Below, piece by piece: positions 42,694 to 52,031 of a stretch of 64,000 bases of DNA; within the stretch, counting starts at the first letter, position 1, and each line of letters starts with the position of its first letter. The notes beneath the pieces are model-generated. The model was not told the DNA's origin. It worked only from the letters and a program-made list of their open reading frames with translations, and did no database searches. A program made the translations under genes and the position numbers. The stretch is from Botryobacter ruber (GTDB taxonomy: Bacteria > Bacteroidota > Bacteroidia > Cytophagales > Hymenobacteraceae): contig NZ_QCZK02000024.1 in the NCBI RefSeq assembly GCF_003347595.2, positions 248,001 to 312,000 of the forward strand. The letters run 5' to 3'.

Positions 42694-42701
42694 TACCTTT
42701 G
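42694..42701 (+). promoter_or_regulatory. -7 promoter box of the ClC gene
   Basis: TACCTTTG matches the consensus and ends 4 bases before the ATG at 42706, so the transcript should have almost no leader. Confidence 0.6.
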
Positions 42702-42705
42702 CCCG

Positions 42706-43977
42706 ATGGACTTTAAAACAAGAAGATTAGCTGCTACGCTTCGGAACCAGATTAACTATCCGTTACAGTTAAACCCTTTTGTGTTCAGCCGAATATTTTT
42801 GCTGTGGGTGGCGATCGGCATCATTGGCGGCTTGATTGCCGGTGCATACTGGACTGTGTTAGAAAGCTTTCTGCACTTTCTGAAGCATGTGGAAGGGCTG
42901 TATGTTATCCCGCTGATGACTGTTGCAGGCTTGCTGGCCGGCCTCATCATCCACTTCCTCGGCGATCCCGGCGAAATGGATCTGATTGTAAATAACATCC
43001 GGTTTAAAGGCGGCCGCCTGGAACCCAAGAATAATCTTTCCATGATCCTGTCGTCGCTGCTGTGCATTGCAAGTGGCGGCAGTGCGGGTCCGGAAGCCCC
43101 GCTGGTGCAGGTTACCGGCTCTACCGGCTCCTGGATTGCCCGAAAGCTTAAGTTTAAAGGAGAAGATCTGCGCTCGTTAAGTATAGCCGGTATGGCCGCA
43201 GGCTTCACCGCTTTGTTTGGTGCTCCACTGGGCGGCAGTTTGTTCGCCCTCGAGATCCTGCACCACAAGCATGTGGTGGAATATTACCAGGCGCTTATAC
43301 CAGCTTTTGTTGCCAGTTGCTCCAGCTATGTTATCTTTATCCTTATCACCCACATCGGCATCGGGCCCACCTGGCAATTTCCCGTATATGCCACTCCTGA
43401 ACTGAATGATTTCTTTTATGCTGTATTGTATGCGCTGGCAGGTACTGCAGCAGGCTGGCTCTTCATCTTTACGGTGCGGCAGTGCCGGTACCTGTTCCGG
43501 AAATTCGGAGTTCCTGTTTATATCAAGATGGCGGTTGGGGGCCTCCTGATTGGCACCATCGCCTACTACGTGCCCCTCTCCCGATACTTCAGCCACGACG
43601 AACTCAACATCCTGCTGGAGAAAAGTTTTACGCTGGAGTTTCTGCTTGTACTGCTGGTTGCCAAAATTCTTGCTATCAGTTTTACCGTTACTTCTGGCTG
43701 GCGGGGCGGTTTTATCATTCCGCTTTTCTTTGTCGGGGTTACGGCAGGCATGATCATCAATGCAGCTTTTCCAGGACAAAACCTGCCGCTGATCCTGGTA
43801 AGCTGTATGGCCGCCATTAATGCCTGCGTTACCCGCACCCCTATCAGTACCATTATCCTGCTGTCTACCTTAACCGGCTTTCATTATTTTATACCAATTA
43901 TGTTTGCCAGCCTGACAGGCTTCTTCCTGGCTCCGAAAACGCCACTGATCAATGCACAGCTGGGCGTAAAAGAATAG
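42706..43977 (+). CDS. ClC-type chloride channel / antiporter
   Basis: A 423-residue membrane protein with about 10-12 hydrophobic helices. Family motifs: GGSAGPEAPLVQVTGSTGSW near residues 125-145 (the GxxGPE region), AAGFTALFGAPLGGSLFALE near 165-185, and GWRGGFIIPLFFVG near 332-345 (the GxFxP region). No CBS domain follows. Members move chloride or exchange it for protons; the exact mode is not visible. The start at 42706 (MDFKTRR) fits the promoter box; a frame from 42622 would start upstream of the transcript. The HPP gene follows 103 bases later on the same strand. Confidence 0.9.
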   Translation: MDFKTRRLAATLRNQINYPLQLNPFVFSRIFLLWVAIGIIGGLIAGAYWTVLESFLHFLKHVEGLYVIPLMTVAGLLAGLIIHFLGDPGEMDLIVNNIRFKGGRLEPKNNLSMILSSLLCIASGGSAGPEAPLVQVTGSTGSWIARKLKFKGEDLRSLSIAGMAAGFTALFGAPLGGSLFALEILHHKHVVEYYQALIPAFVASCSSYVIFILITHIGIGPTWQFPVYATPELNDFFYAVLYALAGTAAGWLFIFTVRQCRYLFRKFGVPVYIKMAVGGLLIGTIAYYVPLSRYFSHDELNILLEKSFTLEFLLVLLVAKILAISFTVTSGWRGGFIIPLFFVGVTAGMIINAAFPGQNLPLILVSCMAAINACVTRTPISTIILLSTLTGFHYFIPIMFASLTGFFLAPKTPLINAQLGVKE

Positions 43978-44006
43978 TGCTATTTGCAGTCTTAGCTTTA
44001 CGGTGT

Positions 44007-44014
44007 TACCTTTG
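44007..44014 (+). promoter_or_regulatory. -7 promoter box of the HPP gene
   Basis: TACCTTTG matches the consensus, 66 bases before the start at 44081. A 7-codon frame (ATG 44026 to TGA 44049) lies in the leader. Confidence 0.5.
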
Positions 44015-44080
44015 TAGTTCACCTTATGAATACAACCCGCTGGTTCTGAGCTCTTAGCTCTGTAAGCAGCGCAGCAAAGC

Positions 44081-44752
44081 ATGAGTAAAATTAAACGAAG
44101 ATACAGGATAGCCCGGTACGTGGTTTACCGGCAAACCATTGTTAACCCTACCGATCACCTCTGGACCTTTATTGGCTCTCTTTTAGGAATAGGCATTATT
44201 GGCTTTATTCAAACGCACAACAGTTTTATTTCTGCCTCTGATCAGCTCTTCCTGATTGGCTCCTTTGGTGCCTCGGCTGTTCTTGTTTATGGCGCCACCA
44301 ACAGTCCGCTTGCGCAGCCACGAAATTTAATAGGAGGGCATGTCATTTGTGCTATTGTGGGCGTTACCATCTGCAAGCTGTTCAATAACCCGGACCTGCT
44401 CTGGCTTTCGGCAGCTTTGTCGGTGTCGGTGTCTATTGTGCTGATGCAGATAACAAAAACACTTCACCCGCCGGGCGGCGCTACTGCGCTTATCGCCAAC
44501 ATTGGCTCCGAACAGATCAAGTCGCTGGGGTACTACTATGTGCTGGCACCGGTGTTTCTCGGGGTGATGGTGCTGTTTGCCATTGCCATTGTGGTAAACA
44601 ATATTCCCGAAAACAGGAATTATCCTTACCGGAAAGGCAAGCCGCACTTCCGCCCTAAGAAGCACGCAAAAGCAAAGAAAAACCAGTCTGCTCCTTCACA
44701 TTCCGCCTCTTATAAAAGAGCAGAGGCAGTGGTGGCAGGTGCAGAAAACTGA
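44081..44752 (+). CDS. HPP family membrane protein with repeat-derived C-terminus
   Basis: The 223-residue protein has four hydrophobic helices (about 25-175) and the name-giving motif TKTLHPPGGATALIA near residue 130. HPP proteins are integral membrane proteins; some transport nitrite in plants, and the bacterial role is unclear. The core ends near residue 195. A Lys-rich tail (KKHAKAKKNQSAPSH) follows, and the last 11 residues (RAEAVVAGAEN) are encoded by a REP-like element, whose downstream partner then forms a hairpin. The insertion seems to have replaced the original end of the gene. Confidence 0.9.
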   Translation: MSKIKRRYRIARYVVYRQTIVNPTDHLWTFIGSLLGIGIIGFIQTHNSFISASDQLFLIGSFGASAVLVYGATNSPLAQPRNLIGGHVICAIVGVTICKLFNNPDLLWLSAALSVSVSIVLMQITKTLHPPGGATALIANIGSEQIKSLGYYYVLAPVFLGVMVLFAIAIVVNNIPENRNYPYRKGKPHFRPKKHAKAKKNQSAPSHSASYKRAEAVVAGAEN

Positions 44753-44795
44753 TTTTGTTCTGCTGCGCCTGCCACCATTGCCTCTGCTGCTCCTG
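44707..44795. repeat. REP-like inverted pair at the end of the HPP gene
   Basis: A forward copy (44708-44745, GGCAGTGGTGGCAGGTGCAG) codes for the last residues of the HPP protein. The reverse copy (44757-44795, CGCCTGCCACCATTGCCTCT) follows. Together they form a long hairpin that may end transcription between the convergent genes. Confidence 0.9.
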
Positions 44796-44821
44796 TCGGC
44801 TTCTAATATCCTTTATTACAG

Positions 44822-47059
44822 TTAATCCTGCCCATTTCCCGTTTCCGGGTTTATGAGGTTGCGCTCCAGGAAGTTGGTCATCATCGTGAAGCGGTGCAGG
44901 GTGGTAACGCCGCCACTTACGCCGTGGCTGCGGTTGGGGTAGTAAAAGCTCTCGAATTGTTTGTTGGCACTTATCAGGGCGTCCTGCATGGCCACCGCAT
45001 TCTGGAAATGTACGTTATCGTCGCCGGTGCCGTGGATGAGCAGCAGCTTGCCCTGCAGTTTATCGGCGAACAGCAGCGGTGAATTTTCGTCGTAGCCTTC
45101 CGGGTTGTCCTGCGGCTTTTTCAGGTAACGTTCGGTGTAGATGGTGTCGTAGAAGCGCCAGTTGGTTACAGGTGCTACCGCTATGCCTGCCCGGAACACG
45201 CCGTTGCCTTTGGTCAGGCCCAGTAGCGTCATATAGCCGCCGTAGCTGTGGCCCCAGATGCCGATGCGGTTTTTATCGACGTACGGCTGCCGGCCCAGCC
45301 ATTTTGCTGCTTCTACCTGGTCTTCTATTTCGTATTTCCCCAGGTTGGCATAGGTTACTTTTTTAAAGGCTGCGCCCCGTGCTCCCGTTCCCCGGTTATC
45401 CACACTTACCACTATCACACCTTTGCCTGCCAGTGTCTGGTGCCACAGGTAATTTGCGCCGCCCCAGCTGTTGGTTACTGTCTGCGAACCCGGACCACCG
45501 TACACGAACATCAGCACCGGGTACTTTTTGTTAGGGTCAAAATCGGTTGGTTTCATCATCCAGCCGTTCAGTTCTGTCCCGTCTGCGGTTTTCATAGTGA
45601 AAAACTCCTGCTGTGCCATGTCGTACTGCGCCAGCCGGTTTCGCAGCACCTGGTTGTCTTCCAGCACCTTCACCAGCTTGCCGTCTTTGGCCGTGTGCAG
45701 GCTCACCGTTAGCGGCACGTTGGCGGCGGTGTGGTAGTCTAGGTAGTATTTGAAGTCGCGGCTCATGTTGATGGTGTGCGTACCGGCCACATCGGTAAGG
45801 CGTTTTTTGTTTTTGCCTTTGATGCTGATGCTGTAGAGGTGCCGGTCGAGCGGCGATACTTCCGTAGACATATAATAGAGCACGTCGTTCTTTTCGTCGA
45901 AGCCGGTAAAGCTGCTGACTTCCCAGTTGCCTTTCGTGAGCTGGCGCACCAGTTTACCGTTCATGTTGTAGAGGTACAGGTGGTTGTAGCCGTCTTTTTC
46001 GGAGGAATGAATAAAGCTCTTGCCGTCTTTCAGGTACGTCAGGTCGTCAGTGATGTCGATGTAGGCTTTGTCGGTTTCGGTGAGGATGACGCTGGCGTTG
46101 CCGGTGGTGGCGTTGGCGTGCAGCAGTTCCAGCGTGTTCTGCAGACGGTTCATGCGCTGCATGGAAAGCAGGTTGCTGTCGCTGGTCCACTTAATGCGCG
46201 GAATGTAATTATCTGTCTCCGTGCCGGTATCCATCTTCACCGTCTGCCCCTTGCCGATATGGTAAACCGAAACCGTTACGACCGAGTTAGCCTCGCCTGC
46301 TTTCGGGTATTTAAAGCGGTAATCCTGCGGGTACAGCTCGCCCCACACCTGCATGTTAAACTCCGGTACCTGCCTTTCATCAAAAGTATAGAAGGCGATT
46401 TTAGAACCATCGGGCGCCCAGGTAAAAGCCTGCGCAAAGCCAAATTCCTCTTCGTACACCCAATCGGTATAACCGTTGATCACCTCGTTGTACTTCCCGC
46501 TGGTGGTAATCTGCGTTTCCTGCATCGTGTTCAGGTCTACAAAAAACAGGTTGTTATCTCGGGCAAAAGCTACGCGGCTGGCATCGGGCGAGAAGGTGGC
46601 ATAAAGCTGTTTGCCGCCGCTACTGAGCCTGGTCAGTTTTTTGGAGGCAATGTCGTACACGTAATACTCTGCCCGGTAGGAATGGCGGTAAATCTGCTCG
46701 TGCGCCGTAGAAAACAGCACCTTCTGCTCATCGGAGCTAAAGGTATAATCCTCGTAACGGATGGGCTGGCTGCTGCCTTGCGGTACCAGGTTTTCGCCTT
46801 CGATAATGGTGTTTACGGGCTGCCCTGTGGTCACATCAAACCGTACAATGTCTACCACCCGGTTCTGCTCATCCACCACTTCGGAGCTGTAGTAGCGGCC
46901 ATCGTTCATCCAGTTCACGCCATAAACCGACTTCGCCACAAAAGTACCTTTGCGGTAAATATCGTCGAGGGTGATTTCCTGCTTTTGCTGCGCCTGCGCT
47001 ACAAAGGCCAGGCAAAAGAACACGACAAACAGGTAAGTTGCTTTTATTTTCAGGTACAT
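44822..47059 (-). CDS. Dipeptidyl peptidase IV-like serine peptidase (S9B)
   Basis: A 745-residue exported peptidase that removes X-Pro or X-Ala dipeptides from N-termini. The signal peptide is in MYLKIKATYLFVVFFCLAF with AQAQ as cleavage site. The DPP IV propeller covers about 85-480 (DGSKIAFYTFDERQVPEFNM is typical). The hydrolase domain holds the nucleophile in GIWGHSYGGYMTL near residue 615, the Asp in IHGTGDDNVHFQN and the His in YPNRSHGVSGG. The Glu pair that anchors the substrate N-terminus is in WVYEEEFGFAQ. The start at 47059 is set by the signal peptide; an upstream ATG at 47122 adds a poor leader. Confidence 0.95.
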   Translation of the reverse strand: MYLKIKATYLFVVFFCLAFVAQAQQKQEITLDDIYRKGTFVAKSVYGVNWMNDGRYYSSEVVDEQNRVVDIVRFDVTTGQPVNTIIEGENLVPQGSSQPIRYEDYTFSSDEQKVLFSTAHEQIYRHSYRAEYYVYDIASKKLTRLSSGGKQLYATFSPDASRVAFARDNNLFFVDLNTMQETQITTSGKYNEVINGYTDWVYEEEFGFAQAFTWAPDGSKIAFYTFDERQVPEFNMQVWGELYPQDYRFKYPKAGEANSVVTVSVYHIGKGQTVKMDTGTETDNYIPRIKWTSDSNLLSMQRMNRLQNTLELLHANATTGNASVILTETDKAYIDITDDLTYLKDGKSFIHSSEKDGYNHLYLYNMNGKLVRQLTKGNWEVSSFTGFDEKNDVLYYMSTEVSPLDRHLYSISIKGKNKKRLTDVAGTHTINMSRDFKYYLDYHTAANVPLTVSLHTAKDGKLVKVLEDNQVLRNRLAQYDMAQQEFFTMKTADGTELNGWMMKPTDFDPNKKYPVLMFVYGGPGSQTVTNSWGGANYLWHQTLAGKGVIVVSVDNRGTGARGAAFKKVTYANLGKYEIEDQVEAAKWLGRQPYVDKNRIGIWGHSYGGYMTLLGLTKGNGVFRAGIAVAPVTNWRFYDTIYTERYLKKPQDNPEGYDENSPLLFADKLQGKLLLIHGTGDDNVHFQNAVAMQDALISANKQFESFYYPNRSHGVSGGVTTLHRFTMMTNFLERNLINPETGNGQD

Positions 47060-47126
47060 ATGTTTTGTGATGATTTCTTTATTCCAGGTTAGCAGAATAT
47101 GCCGGATTCCGGAAGATTTCAAAAAG

Positions 47127-47158
47127 AACGCGGCAGTCCTTGCAGGGGCTGCCGCGTT
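47127..47158 (-). terminator. Terminator of the FadL-like gene
   Basis: AACGCGGCA pairs perfectly with TGCCGCGTT; the minus strand continues CTTTTTG. It lies 21 bases behind the stop codon. Confidence 0.85.
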
Positions 47159-47178
47159 ATAATAGTTTTTAATTTTCT

Positions 47179-48774
47179 TTAGAAGTTGAAGCCGGCTGTA
47201 AACATGATGTTTGTTAACCTGTCGGTGATGGCTACTTCCGGCGATGGTCCTTCATTAAAGGAGTAAGGTACATAGCGGTTGTCGGAGTTGCTGCGGGAGT
47301 AAGCTGCATCCAGGTAAAAGTTCTGAAGCCGTATGCCTGTTCCCAGGGTAAAGGTATTTACAGTGCCGTTTAAGCTGGAGCTTTTGTACGGGTCGCCGGT
47401 TCTGGCATAACCTGCCCGGAAGCGGAATACCTCATATCGTGCTTCTGCTCCCAGCCGGAGGTTCACAGCAGACTGGTAACTATTGGCAACACCGTCGTTG
47501 AGGTTGCTGAAGAAACTGCCGCTGCTACCAAAATCACTGTCTCTTTCGCTGAAGCGGGCGTTGCTGTAGTTTACATACTCCACATCGGCCGTTAAAAAGC
47601 CATTTTTCGAAATAAAGTAAGCTAAACCACCCGTCGCCCGGAAAGGCGTAACGAGCGTGTACGAAAACTGCCCCGGCATTTGTGCCACAGATTGATCCCC
47701 GATATCGCTGTGCGTTGTATGCAGGAAGGTATCGTAATTTTCATCAAAGGTATAAAGGGTCGGGGTCTGGATAGAAAGACCGGCACGGAAGGCATCTGAA
47801 AAGCGGTAAATGGTACCAACTTTCAGGTTTATACCGCCGCCCCTGGAATTAATTTCATCGCGAAGCGACAAATCTGTTGTTACATTTGAGGTGGAGCCAT
47901 CGTCGTTTGTAACCTGGTGCGTAAAGCTCTCGCGGTAAATGCGCTCCTGTTTAAAATTTGAACTCGTGATGCCGATGGCCGCTCCTAAATAAAGTTTATC
48001 CCGGTAATTTGTACCAGCGCCAAAATCAAACTGTTTCTGCGAACCGCTCCGGAGCACCTCCTCTTCAAAATCTACTCTTCCTATTTTATTTAGTGGAGCG
48101 GCAAACTCACCCTGCTCATCTTCAAAAACATCTATCAGAAAAGCACCATAGGCCATTCCCTGCAAAGTAGCGTAACCTCCCAGCGAACTAGCATTATCAT
48201 ACTCGTCATTCAGCTGGTCCAGTACACGGGTCTGCCCACCAACCACGTTCGCATTATTATTCGCCAGCTCCGCAAAATAGTCAACAATAGTCCAGTCGTT
48301 CACACTGCCTCCTGTCATGCCCCGGTAGGTAGTCCGGGAATTGAAGTTGTTGAGGCGGTTAATGCTTAAGCCAAAGCTTGTGCCGCGCCAGTCGCTGCCT
48401 TCTTCATCGCCTCGCCTGTCGGAGAGCACGATACCGACCTGCGGGATGTTTAACGAGTTGCGGCTGTCGGTGGTAGAAGGGCCAAAGTAGCTGCCTTCGC
48501 GGTTGGCAATATCTGTCTGTACATTGGCTGTACTGAAGCCGGCACTGATGGTCACTTCGGATCTTCTGAAAAAGCCTAAGCCGGCGGGGTTGGTAGACAA
48601 GTTGGAGATATCGGCGCCTAAAGCCGTATTGGCGCCTCCTATACCTTGAATGCGGGCAGAACCGGATAAACCTAATCGGGAGTAACGCAAGGCATCAGCT
48701 TCCGTTTGGGCAAAAGCGGTTCCACTCCAGCCTAGCACGAGTGCTAAGCTGGCTGAAACTATTTTGTTGATCAT
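47179..48774 (-). CDS. OmpP1/FadL-like outer-membrane protein
   Basis: A 531-residue outer-membrane beta-barrel. The signal peptide ends TAFAQTEADALRYSRLGLSG. A FadL-type hatch region follows (SARIQGIGGANTALGADISN and NPAGLGFFRRSEV). The rest alternates short loops and aromatic-bordered strands, and the C-terminus is ITDRLTNIMFTAGFNF with a terminal Phe, a barrel-assembly signal. Family members pass hydrophobic molecules across the outer membrane; the substrate is unknown. The gene begins 19 bases behind the repeat-rich lipoprotein gene on the same strand, so the two are likely co-transcribed. Confidence 0.88.
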   Translation of the reverse strand: MINKIVSASLALVLGWSGTAFAQTEADALRYSRLGLSGSARIQGIGGANTALGADISNLSTNPAGLGFFRRSEVTISAGFSTANVQTDIANREGSYFGPSTTDSRNSLNIPQVGIVLSDRRGDEEGSDWRGTSFGLSINRLNNFNSRTTYRGMTGGSVNDWTIVDYFAELANNNANVVGGQTRVLDQLNDEYDNASSLGGYATLQGMAYGAFLIDVFEDEQGEFAAPLNKIGRVDFEEEVLRSGSQKQFDFGAGTNYRDKLYLGAAIGITSSNFKQERIYRESFTHQVTNDDGSTSNVTTDLSLRDEINSRGGGINLKVGTIYRFSDAFRAGLSIQTPTLYTFDENYDTFLHTTHSDIGDQSVAQMPGQFSYTLVTPFRATGGLAYFISKNGFLTADVEYVNYSNARFSERDSDFGSSGSFFSNLNDGVANSYQSAVNLRLGAEARYEVFRFRAGYARTGDPYKSSSLNGTVNTFTLGTGIRLQNFYLDAAYSRSNSDNRYVPYSFNEGPSPEVAITDRLTNIMFTAGFNF

Positions 48775-48793
48775 GAATTTAAATTTCTAAGGT

Positions 48794-49921
48794 TTAAAAA
48801 CTCCCTCTCGAAGGTCGCCCGCCTCCGCTGTTAGAGGGTCTTGAAGGGGTACTTTGTGATGGGCTGCTACGCTCGTAGCTTGGTGTGCTGCGCTCGTAGC
48901 TCGGGGTGCTTCGCTCATAGCTTGGCGTGCTGCGCTGCTCATAGGTTGGCTGCTGGCGTTGCTGCCTGGCCGGGCGCTGACGTACCGGAGCAGGCTGGCT
49001 TGGCTGCGAACGCTGCTGGTTTACGCCGGCAGGCTGTTCTGTTGTTCTTACTCTTGAAGGTCTGGCAGGAACAGAAGGCCTGGTAACAGGCGCTACAGTT
49101 GTCTGCTGCGTTTGCGTAGCTTGCTCCCTTACAGTTCCGCTGCTACGAACCGGACGGGAAGGACGTGCATTATGTGCACCCGGCGTAACCATCATGCGCT
49201 GCTGTCCAGTAGCGGAAAGATCTTCACGCGCCGGTCTGCCCGAAGCGCTGCGTACAGCTCCGGATGTGCTTCTGTCTGTTCTGGGTCCGTACTGCACCCG
49301 GCGTACCGCTCCCGGACGGTCTATATAATTGCCGGTATAAAAGCCCTGGTAAAAACCATTGTAGTAGCCATTGTAATAGCTGTTATACGGGTTTCCCCAC
49401 ATGCCGCCATAGAACGGGTTGCGGTAAGCGCCCCATCCCATGCCATACCCTATGCTGATGCTGAACCTGTTATACGACGGCCCCCAGGGGCTGTAGAAGG
49501 AGCTGTAATAAGGATCGTAGAAGGGGTCGTAAAACGGATCGTAGAACGGATCATAAAAGGCGCTGCCGTACCGGTAAGAATAACGAGGATAGGCACTTGC
49601 AGCGTACGCCGCTCCGCCCCAGTAAGGATCTACAAACGAGTAGCTGGGCTGGTACCAGTTGTTGCGCGGGTTATATTCGCGCCCGTCGTAGTACTCGTCG
49701 CCCTGGTAATCTTCAGTGCCGGTAGCGGCAACCGTGCCGTCCGAGTTATACTGCTCAGGCTGGCTGCTTACCTCTGCCCCGGGTTGCACATACTCTGTTT
49801 TGTCGGATGATGTATAGTACATATCATCATACTCGGAAGACTGCAGCGCCACGGGGCTGCTGCAACCTGCCACCAACAGAGAAAGCACAGGGACTATGGC
49901 CAATATATTAAACTTTTTCAT
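48794..49921 (-). CDS. Low-complexity lipoprotein with two tandem repeat tracts
   Basis: A 375-residue exported protein. The signal ends [10 protein letters not shown] with lipobox Cys20. A Tyr-rich middle contains four back-to-back copies of FYDP (12-bp units at 49512-49559), then [20 protein letters not shown] and many NPYNSYYNG-like turns. The C-terminal third is Pro/Arg/Gln-rich and holds four copies of a YERSTPS unit (21-bp units, about 48860-48945), ending [12 protein letters not shown] recognise no family. It is probably an extended, surface-exposed lipoprotein that precedes the FadL-like gene in an operon. Tandem units make it prone to length changes. Confidence 0.8.
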   Translation of the reverse strand: MKKFNILAIVPVLSLLVAGCSSPVALQSSEYDDMYYTSSDKTEYVQPGAEVSSQPEQYNSDGTVAATGTEDYQGDEYYDGREYNPRNNWYQPSYSFVDPYWGGAAYAASAYPRYSYRYGSAFYDPFYDPFYDPFYDPYYSSFYSPWGPSYNRFSISIGYGMGWGAYRNPFYGGMWGNPYNSYYNGYYNGFYQGFYTGNYIDRPGAVRRVQYGPRTDRSTSGAVRSASGRPAREDLSATGQQRMMVTPGAHNARPSRPVRSSGTVREQATQTQQTTVAPVTRPSVPARPSRVRTTEQPAGVNQQRSQPSQPAPVRQRPARQQRQQPTYEQRSTPSYERSTPSYERSTPSYERSSPSQSTPSRPSNSGGGRPSRGSF

Positions 49922-50077
49922 ATGCTTTCTATTTATAGTTACAAACGCTGCTATCTACTCAAAGATAACACACATTCGTGCAAAAACTTAGTAAATACTA
50001 TAATTATTAACGTAATTTTAGGCGGGTTTGATATATTTTCTTTCTTTAGAAGAAGCAAATATTATTCCAGGTTATAC

Positions 50078-50085
50078 TACTTTTG
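50078..50085 (+). promoter_or_regulatory. -7 promoter box of proS
   Basis: TACTTTTG matches the consensus, 28 bases before the ATG at 50114. It lies inside the longer frame from 49922 and so argues against that earlier start. Confidence 0.65.
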
Positions 50086-50113
50086 CAATACATTATTAAT
50101 AATCCTACAAAAA

Positions 50114-51592
50114 ATGAGTAAAGGGCTACCAAAAAGAAGCGAGGATTACTCCTTATGGTACAATGAACTGGTAAAAAAAGCAGGCTTAGCAGAAAACTCT
50201 GCCGTGCGTGGTTGTATGGTCATCAAACCGTATGGCTTCGCCATCTGGGAGAAGATGCAGCGCGTGCTCGACGATATGTTTAAGCGCACCGGGCACGAGA
50301 ACGCCTATTTCCCCTTGTTTGTGCCGAAAAGCCTGTTTGAGGCAGAAGAGCAGAATGCCGAGGGCTTCGCAAAAGAGTGTGCCGTGGTTACACACTACCG
50401 CCTGCAAACCGACCCGGACAATAAAGGAAAGTTGCGCGTAGATCCGGCTGCCCGCCTGGAAGAAGAACTGATAGTGCGCCCTACGTCTGAGGCCATTATC
50501 TGGAGTACCTACAAAAACTGGATACAAAGCTACCGCGACCTGCCCCTGCTCATCAACCAGTGGGCTAACGTGGTACGCTGGGAAATGCGTACCCGCCTGT
50601 TCCTGCGCACGGCAGAGTTCCTTTGGCAGGAAGGCCACACGGCACACGCCACAGCAGACGAGGCAGTAGCAGAAACAAAGCAGATGCTGGACGTGTACGC
50701 CGAGTTTGCCGAAAACTACATTGCGCTGCCGGTAATCCGGGGTGTAAAAACACCAAACGAACGCTTCGCCGGCGCCCTCGACACCTACTGCATCGAAGGA
50801 CTGATGCAGGACGGCAAGGCGCTGCAGGCCGGAACATCGCACTTCCTGGGCCAGAATTTTGCCAAGGCCTTTGATGTGAAATTCGCTACCAAAGAAGGCA
50901 GTCTCGACTACGTGTGGGGCACCTCCTGGGGCGTGAGCACCCGCCTGATGGGTGCGCTCGTTATGGCGCACTCCGACGACGAAGGCCTGGTGCTTCCGCC
51001 AAAGCTGGCGCCTATCCAGGTGGTCATCGTGCCTATCTACAAAGGCGAGGAGCAGCTGGCGCAGATAAGCGAGAAGGTGAACCAGCTGAAGAAGGAGCTG
51101 GAAGCCAAAGGCATCAGCGTGAAATACGACAACCGCGACACCGAGCGCCCGGGCTTTAAGTTTGCCGAGTGGGAGCTCAAGGGAGTACCGGTACGGATCG
51201 CCATCGGGGGCCGCGATCTCGAAAACGGGACCGCCGAAGTTGCCCGCCGCGATACCAAAACAAAAAGCACGCAACAATTCGACGAACTGACTAGCCTTAT
51301 CCCTGCCTTGCTCGACGAGATACAGGACAACATTTACCAGAAGGCGCTCAACTACCGGGAGGAGCATACTACCAAAGTAGATACCTACGAGGAGTTTAAG
51401 GAGGTGCTGGAAAACAAAGGCGGCTTTGTGCTGGCCCACTGGGACGGCACACCTGAAACCGAAGAACGCATTAAGGAAGAAACCAAAGCCACTATCCGCT
51501 GCATCGCCCTCAACACGCCCGAAGAAGAAGGCGTGGACATGCTGACCGGCAAACCATCCAAGCAGCGCGTTTACTTTGCCAAAGCTTACTAA
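50114..51592 (+). CDS. proS: Prolyl-tRNA synthetase (short, archaeal/eukaryote-like type)
   Basis: A class II synthetase of 492 residues that charges tRNA-Pro. It opens with [20 protein letters not shown]. Motif 1 surrounds [13 protein letters not shown]; motif 2 is [20 protein letters not shown]; motif 3 lies near [20 protein letters not shown]. The anticodon-binding domain follows (about 285-390, VVIVPIYKG, then [20 protein letters not shown]), and the extra C-terminal domain of the short type ends [10 protein letters not shown]. There is no editing insertion. The ATG at 50114 fits both the protein start and the promoter box; the 64 residues possible from 49922 are leader DNA. Confidence 0.96.
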   Translation: MSKGLPKRSEDYSLWYNELVKKAGLAENSAVRGCMVIKPYGFAIWEKMQRVLDDMFKRTGHENAYFPLFVPKSLFEAEEQNAEGFAKECAVVTHYRLQTDPDNKGKLRVDPAARLEEELIVRPTSEAIIWSTYKNWIQSYRDLPLLINQWANVVRWEMRTRLFLRTAEFLWQEGHTAHATADEAVAETKQMLDVYAEFAENYIALPVIRGVKTPNERFAGALDTYCIEGLMQDGKALQAGTSHFLGQNFAKAFDVKFATKEGSLDYVWGTSWGVSTRLMGALVMAHSDDEGLVLPPKLAPIQVVIVPIYKGEEQLAQISEKVNQLKKELEAKGISVKYDNRDTERPGFKFAEWELKGVPVRIAIGGRDLENGTAEVARRDTKTKSTQQFDELTSLIPALLDEIQDNIYQKALNYREEHTTKVDTYEEFKEVLENKGGFVLAHWDGTPETEERIKEETKATIRCIALNTPEEEGVDMLTGKPSKQRVYFAKAY

Positions 51593-51615
51593 GCCTCCGT
51601 TTTCGGTCAAAAAAT

Positions 51616-51650
51616 ACTGCTGCAGCTGCCACCACAGCCTCTGCTGCAGC
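51616..51650 (-). repeat. REP-like element
   Basis: Near-consensus reverse copy (CTGCCACCACAGCCTCTGCT) 24 bases behind proS. Confidence 0.85.
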
Positions 51651-51681
51651 TCTGTTGAACATTACACTTATTCCACTTACC

Positions 51682-51711
51682 ATGGCCTGTCCCCCGACAG
51701 GCCATTTTTTT
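51682..51711 (+). terminator. Terminator of proS
   Basis: ATGGCCTGTC pairs perfectly with GACAGGCCAT around a 4-base loop and runs into TTTTTTT. Confidence 0.9.
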
Positions 51712-51857
51712 GACCGTTGATGGTAGGATTTCTATGATTTTATGTTTGTCTGAATCTTTGCTGTTTCGGGCACGAGGACACAGGTGTCTGAAGAGCTAAT
51801 TTTGTTTTAACGCACCTTGTCGTACACCCAAAACTTTCACTTCCTCCTGTTGGCGCA

Positions 51858-51890
51858 CAGCAGCAGAGGCTGTGGTGGCAGCTGCAGTGG
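51858..51890 (+). repeat. REP-like element
   Basis: Near-consensus forward copy (GGCTGTGGTGGCAGCTGCAG core) in the middle of the proS-nfeD gap. Confidence 0.85.
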
Positions 51891-52031
51891 CATTTTCTGA
51901 ATAGAATTATTTGTGAAATCCCCAATCCGACAGTTTAACACCACAACAAGAGCCCGCTTCGTAAATAAACAGTAGAAGTACACTTTGTTAATACCAAAAT
52001 TCCTATATTTACCTAACACGCACAACGGCCT

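Larger units (their letters stand above)
51593..52031. other. Intergenic region with two REP-like elements and the proS terminator
   Basis: The 439 bases hold REP-like elements at 51616-51650 and 51858-51890, the proS terminator, and a promoter-like TATATTTA at 52004-52011 before nfeD. I see no gene. Confidence 0.55.

Noticed and set aside
49922-50113. 64-residue N-terminal extension of ProS
   Set aside because: It lies upstream of and across the promoter box at 50078-50085, is rich in Tyr, Ile and Cys unlike the protein, and the family begins at MSKGLPKR.
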